DNA of 47,725 nt from Bacteroidales bacterium (GTDB lineage Bacteria; Bacteroidota; Bacteroidia; Bacteroidales; UBA932), in assembly GCA_017458145.1 (NCBI GenBank), contig JAFTGA010000051.1, positions 1-47,725 on the forward strand. The letters are read 5' to 3'. Under the pieces are notes generated by a model. It was not told the DNA's origin. It saw only the letters and a list, made by a program, of their open reading frames with translations, and did not search any database. Numbering within the stretch: position 1 is the first letter of the stretch; every line of letters begins with the position of its first letter. Both the position numbers and the translations under genes were made by a program. Shown here one piece after another: positions 41,371 to 47,725 of this stretch.

Positions 41371-44358
41371 ATGTTTTTGAAAAAACTCCTCCTGTTCAGC
41401 GCAGGGATGTTCCTGGGTTTTTGCTTATTTGCCCAGAACAACATCAAGGGAGTCCTGGTCGATGAATCGACCGGGGAGCCCTTGGGCTTTGCTACGGTGT
41501 CCATTACCCGCGAAGGCCAGACCAAGCCCGCCAAGTATGCCCTGACCGACGACAAGGGCGGCTTCACCCTGGAATCCGTGCGCAACGGCAACTACTCCTT
41601 CTCGGCCGAGCTGTTGGGCTATGAGGCCTATTCGTCCCAGCTCAGGATGGCATCCAAGACCCTCGACCTGGGCAAGATCCAGATGAAGGTGGACCGCGAG
41701 CAGCTCGAGGCGGCGGAAGTCTCCGCAGTCGGCAATGCCGTGACCGTCAAGAAGGACACGGTCGAGTACAACGCCTCCTCCTTCCTCTCCACCGACAACG
41801 ACAACCTTGTGGACCTGCTCAAGAAGATGCCGGGCATCGAGGTGGCCGACGACGGCACGATCACCCACAACGGACAGACAATCAGCAAGATCACCCTGCA
41901 GGGCAAGACTTTCTTCCTGGACGACCCGCAGATCGCCTCGCAGAACATCCCCGCCAAGCTGATCCGCAAGCTCAAGGTCATCCGCAAGAAGTCCGAGCAG
42001 GCTGAGTTCACCGGCATCGACGACGGCCAGGAGGAGACGGTCATCGACCTGTCCGTCCAGCCCGGCATGATGAAGGGCCTGGTGGGTCGCATCACGGCCG
42101 GCGGCGGCCACGACTTGCCGGCCGGCAAGGGTGACCTCAACGACTGGCGCTATTCCGGCAACGCCTTCATCGGCCGCTTTACGGACAAGACGCAGATCAG
42201 CGTCATCCTCAATGCCAACAACGCCAACGTCCAGGGTTCGACCAACTTCTCCGGCGGCATGATGGGCGGCATGATGGGCGGCGGTGGCGGCCGCGGCGGC
42301 GGTTTCGGCGGCTCGGGCGGCATCACCTCTTCCTACATGGCGGGCCTGAATGCCGCCACGGAAGCCTTCGACGGCAAGATGCAGGTGGGCGGCAACTACA
42401 ACTTCAACCACAACGACAACGACCTGCTGCAGGAGACCAGTACGATCAACTACCTGACCGGGATGAACCAGATGGTCTCCGGCAACAGCGCCAACACCAC
42501 GCACTCCAACGGCCACAACTTCGGCCTGCGCCTGGAGCACAAGTTCTCCGAGAACACCTCCATCCTGTTCGAGCCGCGCATCCGTTTCGGCAACGGCAAC
42601 TATGTGCAGAGCAGCACGAGCGAGACCCGGCGCGACAACCTGGACGGGACGGGCTACCACCATCTCAACGACGCCTACACCAACAATTCCGGCGCCAACA
42701 AGAATTTCACCACCAGCGGCTTCTTCCTCTTCCGCCAGCGTCTCGGCATCCCGGGCCGCACCCTGACGGCCAACGTCAACTTCAACCTGTCCAACAACGA
42801 CATGGACGCGCTGAACAAGAACGGGACTACCTACTACCAGGATGACGCCGTGTCCTCGGTCAACGAGGTCAACCAGCACGTGGTCAGCAACCAGAAGAGC
42901 TACTCGGTCAACTCCCGCGTGACGTACACCGAACCGCTCGGCAACTACTTCTACGTGGAGGCCAACTACTCCTTCAACTGGAGCAAGTCCGTCTCCGACA
43001 AGACCACCTACGACCTGCTGAACGGCGGAAACATCGACTACGACTACTCCAACAGCATCCTGAGCCTGAACCGCCGCCAGGAGATCGGCGCCAACGTCCT
43101 CTTCCAGAACAGCAAGCTGCACCTGCAGGCGGGCTTCTCCGCCATGCCGCAGTACACCTACAAGAACACGGCCATCTACGATTCCGCGACGGGCGTCAAC
43201 ACCCCGCGCATCTACGAGGACAACCGCTGGAACTACTCCCCGCAGGTGATGATGTTCTTCGATATGAGCGAAAACTCTTCCCTGCGCTTCTTCTACCGGG
43301 GCACCTCCAGCCAGCCGTCCACCGAGCAGCTGATGCCCGTGCCGGACAACACGAACCCGCTTCGCGTGAGCTTCGGCAACCCGACGCTGACCCCCTATTT
43401 CTCTCACAATATCAACGGCGAGTTCCGCTACAACAATCGCGAGCGCTTCGCCTCGTTCAACGCCCGCTTCAACGGCGGCTTCACGCAGAACCAGATCTCC
43501 AGCCTGGTGATCACGGGCTCGAACGGCGGCCAGTACACGATGCCCTTCAATGCCCCTTCGACGGGCAACGCCGGCGTCAACTTCTTCGGCAACTTCCCCT
43601 TCGGCAAGTCCGCCTTCTCGGTCAATACGACCACGGGCGTGAACTGGCGCCAGTCCTTTGCCTACGAAGGTGTGGGCGTGGACATGTCCAAGTACACCGA
43701 GGAGGGCTTCTATGAGTTCATGAACTGGTTTGTCGACCAGTTCAACGATCCGGCCTACTACAAGGCCCACATCGTCGAGAATTTCACCGACAACCTCAAT
43801 TTCACCGAGCGCCTCCGCTTCACCTACCGCGGCACCGCGCTGCAGGCCACGCTCGGCGGCAGCACCAACATGAGCCAGACCTGGTACACCCAGAAGGGCG
43901 ACGCGGCCGACAAGGCCACCAAGGCCGCCCGGAACAGCCAGACCTGGAACAATGCCGTGACCGGCGAACTGACCTGGAACTGGACCCGGATCGGCCTGTC
44001 CCTGACGGCCGACGCCAACTACCGCTGGTACAACGGCTACACCACGCCGGTGGATCCCCAGACGATCATCAACCTGCGGGTGGCCAAGACCCTCGGCTCC
44101 GCCAACCTCTCCCTTTATGTGGCCGACCTGCTCGGACAGTCCCGCGCCTTGCGCGTGTCTGACGCCAGTTCGCAGCATGTCGAGACCCTGAGCAACACCC
44201 TCGGGCGCTATGTCATCCTGTCGTTCTCCTACAACTTCGGCTCCTTCGGCGGCCGCGGGCGTGGCGGAAACCGGGGCGGCGGCAACTTCCGGGGCGGTCC
44301 CGGCGGCGGCCCGGGCGGCATGCCCCCGATGGGCGGCGGACGTCCTCCCATGATGTAA
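41371..44358 (+). CDS. Outer-membrane beta-barrel protein with carboxypeptidase-like and plug-like domains
   Basis: A 995-residue exported protein. After the signal peptide (ending FCLFAQ) comes a CarboxypepD_reg-like beta-sandwich (about residues 25-110: IKGVLVDESTGEPLGFATVSI), then a plug-like region (LLKKMPGIEVADDGTITHNG), then a large OMP_b-brl_3 barrel. Two low-complexity parts stand out: a Gly/Met/Arg-rich insert at about residues 296-320 and an Arg-Gly-rich C-terminal tail at about 957-995. It resembles TonB-dependent receptors, but I see no clear TonB box. It starts 4 nt after ruvC. Confidence 0.9.
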   Translation: MFLKKLLLFSAGMFLGFCLFAQNNIKGVLVDESTGEPLGFATVSITREGQTKPAKYALTDDKGGFTLESVRNGNYSFSAELLGYEAYSSQLRMASKTLDLGKIQMKVDREQLEAAEVSAVGNAVTVKKDTVEYNASSFLSTDNDNLVDLLKKMPGIEVADDGTITHNGQTISKITLQGKTFFLDDPQIASQNIPAKLIRKLKVIRKKSEQAEFTGIDDGQEETVIDLSVQPGMMKGLVGRITAGGGHDLPAGKGDLNDWRYSGNAFIGRFTDKTQISVILNANNANVQGSTNFSGGMMGGMMGGGGGRGGGFGGSGGITSSYMAGLNAATEAFDGKMQVGGNYNFNHNDNDLLQETSTINYLTGMNQMVSGNSANTTHSNGHNFGLRLEHKFSENTSILFEPRIRFGNGNYVQSSTSETRRDNLDGTGYHHLNDAYTNNSGANKNFTTSGFFLFRQRLGIPGRTLTANVNFNLSNNDMDALNKNGTTYYQDDAVSSVNEVNQHVVSNQKSYSVNSRVTYTEPLGNYFYVEANYSFNWSKSVSDKTTYDLLNGGNIDYDYSNSILSLNRRQEIGANVLFQNSKLHLQAGFSAMPQYTYKNTAIYDSATGVNTPRIYEDNRWNYSPQVMMFFDMSENSSLRFFYRGTSSQPSTEQLMPVPDNTNPLRVSFGNPTLTPYFSHNINGEFRYNNRERFASFNARFNGGFTQNQISSLVITGSNGGQYTMPFNAPSTGNAGVNFFGNFPFGKSAFSVNTTTGVNWRQSFAYEGVGVDMSKYTEEGFYEFMNWFVDQFNDPAYYKAHIVENFTDNLNFTERLRFTYRGTALQATLGGSTNMSQTWYTQKGDAADKATKAARNSQTWNNAVTGELTWNWTRIGLSLTADANYRWYNGYTTPVDPQTIINLRVAKTLGSANLSLYVADLLGQSRALRVSDASSQHVETLSNTLGRYVILSFSYNFGSFGGRGRGGNRGGGNFRGGPGGGPGGMPPMGGGRPPMM

Positions 44359-44362
44359 AGGC

Positions 44363-44393
44363 AAAAGCGGCTTGCAAACGCAAGCCGCTTTTT
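44363..44393 (+). terminator. Terminator of the outer-membrane barrel gene
   Basis: A perfect 13-bp stem (44363-44375 with 44380-44392), AAAC loop and T run (44389-44393). The left arm includes CTTGC, whose TTG lies 20 nt before the next -7 box. Confidence 0.93.
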
Positions 44394-44394
44394 G

Positions 44395-44402
44395 TATCTT
44401 TG
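44395..44402 (+). promoter_or_regulatory. -7 box of the lysE-PASTA-rluD-lnt unit
   Basis: TATCTTTG starts 1 nt after the terminator T run and ends 6 nt before the ATG. TTG at 44372-44374 in the terminator stem has the ideal 20-nt spacing. Confidence 0.7.
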
Positions 44403-44408
44403 CAAGTT

Positions 44409-45032
44409 ATGATTCCGGAGATTCTCAGAGCCCTGCTGACCGGCGTGATCGCCGCCGTGCCCATCGGACCCATTTTCGTGATGGTGGTCCAGCGCACCCT
44501 CTGCCACAGCCGCCGCGCCGGCATGATGGTCGGCCTGGGCGCCGCGGCGGGAGACCTGGTCTATGCCACCGTCGGCCTGCTGACCCTCGAACTGATCAAA
44601 AGCTTTGTCCTGGACCACCAGGGCGTGTTCATGCTCGTGGGCGGCGTGATCATCGGCGCCATCGGCGTATCGATGTTCACCCGCGAGGTGTCCCTGTCGC
44701 TTCCCGAGGAGAAGCGACAGGTGTCGGACTGGTCCTGCGCCCTGCAGGCCTTCACCAGCACCCTGTCCAACCCGGCGGCGCTGGCCACGATGCTGGCCTT
44801 GCTGACGGGCTTCGGCCTGGGCGTGGGGAGCCGTACGCCGGTGTGGCTGCTCGCCCCGCTGATCGGCCTGGGGGAAGTGCTGTACTGGACCCTCGTGACC
44901 TTCCTGCTCGCGCGTTTCCTGCGGATCAACGAAAAGGTCCTGCGCATCGTCAGCAAGGTGGCGGGTGCGCTGGTATGTGTGTTTGCCGTCGTGCTTGTGG
45001 TGCGCGGCGCCCTGATGTTAATCGGTAACTGA
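44409..45032 (+). CDS. LysE family amino-acid exporter
   Basis: A 207-residue inner-membrane protein with about six helices. The LysE/RhtB signature near the N-terminus is AVPIGPIFVMVVQRTLCHSRRAGMMVGLGAAAGD, followed by the mid-protein FTSTLSNPAALATMLALL. It probably exports amino acids or related compounds; substrate unknown. The ATG at 44409 is preferred over an in-frame TTG inside the promoter. Confidence 0.9.
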   Translation: MIPEILRALLTGVIAAVPIGPIFVMVVQRTLCHSRRAGMMVGLGAAAGDLVYATVGLLTLELIKSFVLDHQGVFMLVGGVIIGAIGVSMFTREVSLSLPEEKRQVSDWSCALQAFTSTLSNPAALATMLALLTGFGLGVGSRTPVWLLAPLIGLGEVLYWTLVTFLLARFLRINEKVLRIVSKVAGALVCVFAVVLVVRGALMLIGN

Positions 45033-45034
45033 CC

Positions 45035-45829
45035 ATGGATATCAAAGGTATTTTCAGCAACTGGATTGTCAAGAACGTCCTGCTGGCCGTGGCCTTCGTG
45101 CTCGCGGTTGTGCTGCTGACCAATCTGCTCCTTTCGGGCATCACCCATCACGGCAAGGAGATCGCCGTGCCGGATTTCACCAATATGACCTACCAGGAGG
45201 CCCGCAAGGCCGCTTCCGAAGCCCACGTGCGCGTCCTGGTGACGGACTCCGTCTATGTCAAGCGGCTCAGGCCGGGCGCCGTCTATATGCAGACGCCCAA
45301 GGCCGGCGACCACGTCAAGCGCGGCCGCCGCATCCGCCTGACCACGAACACGACGGTCCCCAAGGAGGTCGTGATGCCGGCCCTGGTCGGCTTCTCGATG
45401 CGCCAGGCCAAGGCCGAACTGGCCCGCAGCGGCCTCGCGCTGGGGCGCCTGATCTACGTGCGTGACATCGCCACCAACAACGTCCTGCGCCAGCAGCGCG
45501 GGGGCGTGGATATCAAGGCGGGCACCCGCCTGGCGAGCGGCACCACCATCAACCTCGTCGTCGGCCTGAACCCCGACGACAACATGACTTTCGTGCCCAA
45601 ACTCGTCGGCAGGCAGTACCTGCACGCCGTGGACCTCACGCAGGAGAACTCGCTCAATGTCGGCCGGCTCCATTTCGACGAGACGGTCAGGACCTATGCC
45701 GATTCCGTGAGCGCCGTCGTGTACCAGCAGCGCCCCGCCGCCTCCGAGAAGGTGCGGATGGGCTCCGAGGTCACGATGTCGCTGACCACCGATCCCGCCA
45801 AACTCCCGAAGACAACAGACAGGAAATGA
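45035..45829 (+). CDS. PASTA-domain membrane protein
   Basis: A 264-residue protein with one N-terminal membrane helix (about residues 12-33) and three extracytoplasmic PASTA domains (about 42-108, 109-178 and 185-255): VPDFTNMTYQEARKAASEA, MPALVGFSMRQAKAELARSGL, and VPKLVGRQYLHAV. PASTA domains bind peptidoglycan or muropeptides; no kinase or PBP domain is attached. It sits before rluD as is common in Bacteroidota, 2 nt after lysE, overlapping rluD by 4 nt. Confidence 0.92.
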   Translation: MDIKGIFSNWIVKNVLLAVAFVLAVVLLTNLLLSGITHHGKEIAVPDFTNMTYQEARKAASEAHVRVLVTDSVYVKRLRPGAVYMQTPKAGDHVKRGRRIRLTTNTTVPKEVVMPALVGFSMRQAKAELARSGLALGRLIYVRDIATNNVLRQQRGGVDIKAGTRLASGTTINLVVGLNPDDNMTFVPKLVGRQYLHAVDLTQENSLNVGRLHFDETVRTYADSVSAVVYQQRPAASEKVRMGSEVTMSLTTDPAKLPKTTDRK

Positions 45830-46851
45830 GGCAGGACGGCGCGCAGGAGATGTTCGAGCACTTCCGCCTGGAAGTGGATCCCGGGCAGGCGCCCGTGCGG
45901 ATCGACAAATATATGTCCACCCACCTCGAGGACACCTCGCGCAGCCGCATCCAGCAGGCCTTCAAGGAGGGATATGTCCGGGTGGGGGAGACTCCCGTCA
46001 AGTCCAACTACATCGTCCGCCCGGGCGACGTGATCCGCTTCGTGATGCCCTACCGGCGCCGCGGCCTCGAGATCATCCCGCAGGACATCCCCCTGGACAT
46101 CGTCTATGAAGACGACGACGTGCTCGTGGTCAACAAGCCCGCCGGCATGGTGGTCCATCCCGGCCACGGCCACTACGAAGGCACGCTCATCAACGCCCTC
46201 TCGCACCACCTGGGGATCAGCCAGGATGCCGATGCGATGGACGAGCGGATGGGGATCCTGGTGCACCGCATCGACAAGGACACGAGCGGCCTGCTCGCCG
46301 TGGCCAAGAACGACGAGGCCCAGCTCCGGCTCGCCCGCCAGTTCTTCGACCACAGCATCGAGCGCCGCTACAACGCCGTGGTCTGGGGTGACATGCCCGA
46401 AGACGAAGGCACGGTCGAGAGTTTCATCGGGCGCGACCCGGGCGACCGCCTGCGTTTCCGCAGCGTGGAGGACGAGGAGCGCGGCAAGCGCGCCGTCACC
46501 CACTGGCGCGTGCTGGAGCGCTTCGGCTTCGTGACCCTGGTCGAGTGCAAGCTGGAGACCGGCCGCACGCACCAGATCCGCGTCCACATGTCCCAGTTGG
46601 GGCATCCGATCTTCAACGACGAGCGCTACGGCGGGGCGGAGATCCGCAAGGGGACCATCTACGCCAAGTACAGACAGTTCATCCACAATTGCTTCGAGCT
46701 CTGCCCGCGGCAGGCGCTCCATGCCCGGACCCTGGGCTTCGCGCATCCGCGCACCGGGGAGTGGCTGCAATTCGATTCCGCGCTGCCGGAGGACATGGCC
46801 GCCCTCCTGGACAAATGGCGCAAATACTGCGGCCAGATGCCTGAAGAATGA
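45826..46851 (+). CDS. rluD: 23S rRNA pseudouridine synthase, RluD type
   Basis: A 341-residue enzyme that makes pseudouridines in 23S rRNA. It has an N-terminal S4 RNA-binding domain (about residues 24-85: RIDKYMSTHL, SRIQQAFKEGYVRV). The catalytic Asp150 is in ILVHRIDKDTSGLL, followed by ETGRTHQIRVHMSQLGHPIFND and QALHARTLGFAHP. Length and domain order match RluD. It overlaps its neighbours by 4 nt on both sides. Confidence 0.92.
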   Translation: MRQDGAQEMFEHFRLEVDPGQAPVRIDKYMSTHLEDTSRSRIQQAFKEGYVRVGETPVKSNYIVRPGDVIRFVMPYRRRGLEIIPQDIPLDIVYEDDDVLVVNKPAGMVVHPGHGHYEGTLINALSHHLGISQDADAMDERMGILVHRIDKDTSGLLAVAKNDEAQLRLARQFFDHSIERRYNAVVWGDMPEDEGTVESFIGRDPGDRLRFRSVEDEERGKRAVTHWRVLERFGFVTLVECKLETGRTHQIRVHMSQLGHPIFNDERYGGAEIRKGTIYAKYRQFIHNCFELCPRQALHARTLGFAHPRTGEWLQFDSALPEDMAALLDKWRKYCGQMPEE

Positions 46852-47725
46852 GAAAGCCGCAGATCCTCATCTGGGCGCTGTGCGCCCTGTCCGCGCTGCT
46901 GCTGAGCCTGCCCTGGCTGGTTCCGCATACCGGGGCGCTGGTGCTCGTCGCCTTCGTGCCGCTGCTCTGCGCGGATGAATTCGCGCGGCAGGGCGGACTG
47001 CGCGCGACGTGGATCTACCCCGCTGCAACCTTCGTCGCCTGGAATGCCGCCACGACCTTCTGGGTGTGTAACGCCACGGTCGGCGGCGGGATCTTCGCCG
47101 TGCTGGGCAACGCCTTCCAGATGCTGCTGGTCTGGCTGCTCTTCCGCCTGGCGAAAAAGAAAATGGGCGGCGTGCTGCCCTACATCTTCCTGGCGGCGAT
47201 GTGGATCGCCTGGGAGCGGCGCTACTTCGCCGTGGACATCTCCTGGCCCTGGCTCACGCTGGGCAATGCCTTCGCGCAGAGCACCCGCTCGGTCCAGTGG
47301 TATGAGTACACCGGCACGCTCGGCGGCTCGCTATGGGCCTGGGCGGCCAATCTCGGCATCTTCGGCCTGCTGGTGGCTTCTGCGGACGGATACTGGCGGC
47401 GGTGGAACGCCCTCGCGCGCGTCTGTGCCGCCCTGGGCATCACGCTCGTCGTGGCCGGACCGGTCGTGCTCTCCAAATGCATCTGGGCCTCCTTCGAAGA
47501 GCGCTCCGAGGCCACGGTGGACGTGGTGATCGGCCAGCCCAACTTCGACCCCTACCAGAAGTCCGGCTCCGCCTCCGCTTTCGGCGACGGCTCGTCTCCG
47601 GTGATGTCCCATGCGCAGCAGACCTCCGTGCTGCTGGATGAATTCGCCGCCGCGCTCGAAGCCCGGCCTGCCGGGCGGCCCGTCATGATGCTCGCCCCCG
47701 AGACCTTCACCGGCGACATTTTCAT
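46848..47725 (+). CDS. lnt: Apolipoprotein N-acyltransferase, 3' end outside the window
   Basis: The frame from ATG 46848 (overlapping the rluD stop) stays open to the right edge, giving 292 complete codons. Several hydrophobic helices are followed by the family motifs DISWPWLTLGNAFAQ, WYEYTGTLGGSLWAW and QPNFDPYQK. LAPETF contains Glu285, matching the catalytic Glu267 of E. coli Lnt. The enzyme N-acylates the cysteine of mature lipoproteins in the inner membrane. The Lys and Cys of the catalytic triad lie beyond the window. Confidence 0.92.
   Translation, partial: MRKPQILIWALCALSALLLSLPWLVPHTGALVLVAFVPLLCADEFARQGGLRATWIYPAATFVAWNAATTFWVCNATVGGGIFAVLGNAFQMLLVWLLFRLAKKKMGGVLPYIFLAAMWIAWERRYFAVDISWPWLTLGNAFAQSTRSVQWYEYTGTLGGSLWAWAANLGIFGLLVASADGYWRRWNALARVCAALGITLVVAGPVVLSKCIWASFEERSEATVDVVIGQPNFDPYQKSGSASAFGDGSSPVMSHAQQTSVLLDEFAAALEARPAGRPVMMLAPETFTGDIF

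Overview
The window is a gene-dense, GC-rich stretch of a Bacteroidota chromosome, most likely an uncultured gut or rumen member of the Bacteroidales. The evidence is the Bacteroidota -7 box TAnnTTTG in front of most transcription units, weak or absent Shine-Dalgarno sequences except at rpsU, and families typical of the phylum: DUF4293, DUF3822, GIN/DUF2807, tandem YitT proteins, an OMP-b-brl_3 barrel with a carboxypeptidase-like domain, and PASTA-rluD-lnt order. I saw no rRNA, tRNA, IS element, prophage or CRISPR array. No gene-free stretch exceeds 300 bases; the longest is the 275 bases before dnaK. The species is not identifiable from sequence alone.

Layout. 1-2.5 kb: ackA-pta (acetate and ATP from acetyl-CoA). 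2.5-4.5 kb, minus: ECF sigma, membrane anti-sigma-like protein and secreted GIN-domain protein. 4.5-6.2 kb, minus: conserved membrane-anchored protein, short DUF3822 protein, rsmD. 6.3-10.4 kb: nrnA, FKBP lipoprotein, MATE exporter, cytidylate-kinase-like protein. 10.5-12.7 kb: CoA transferase divergent from mazG. 12.8-15.8 kb: GNAT-like protein, prfA, SGNH esterase lipoprotein. 15.8-19.5 kb, minus: membrane LytTR regulator, DUF4293 protein and nucleoside phosphorylase; then ClpN-only protein and secreted esterase. 19.6-24.6 kb: gyrA, a TPR protein with a frameshifted end, and a convergent CapA-like protein. 24.6-31.2 kb: SPOR lipoprotein, pseudo-M28/TonB-C fusion, leuS and two YitT proteins. 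31.3-33.8 kb: membrane AraC regulator, convergent RluA, GPx lipoprotein. 34-38.7 kb: dnaK, degenerate P-loop protein with a zinc-less sirtuin, rpsU, nitroreductase. 38.8-44.4 kb: rplU-rpmA, serS-ruvC and a large outer-membrane barrel. 44.4 kb to the end: LysE transporter, PASTA protein, rluD and lnt, which is cut by the window edge.

Most genes are housekeeping. The unusual signals are: a 19-bp palindrome inserted in two adjacent coding genes (sigma and anti-sigma) and read in different frames, with a third intergenic copy; an M28-fold protein that has lost its metal site and is fused to a TonB C-terminal domain; two large inverted-repeat elements around the GPx gene and dnaK; promoters 4 nt from the start codon, implying leaderless mRNAs; terminator stems that double as the -33 region of the next promoter; and a strong Shine-Dalgarno on rpsU only. 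I found no clear new multi-gene defence or biosynthetic system. The nearest candidates are the sigma/anti-sigma/GIN operon and the degenerate ATPase-sirtuin pair.
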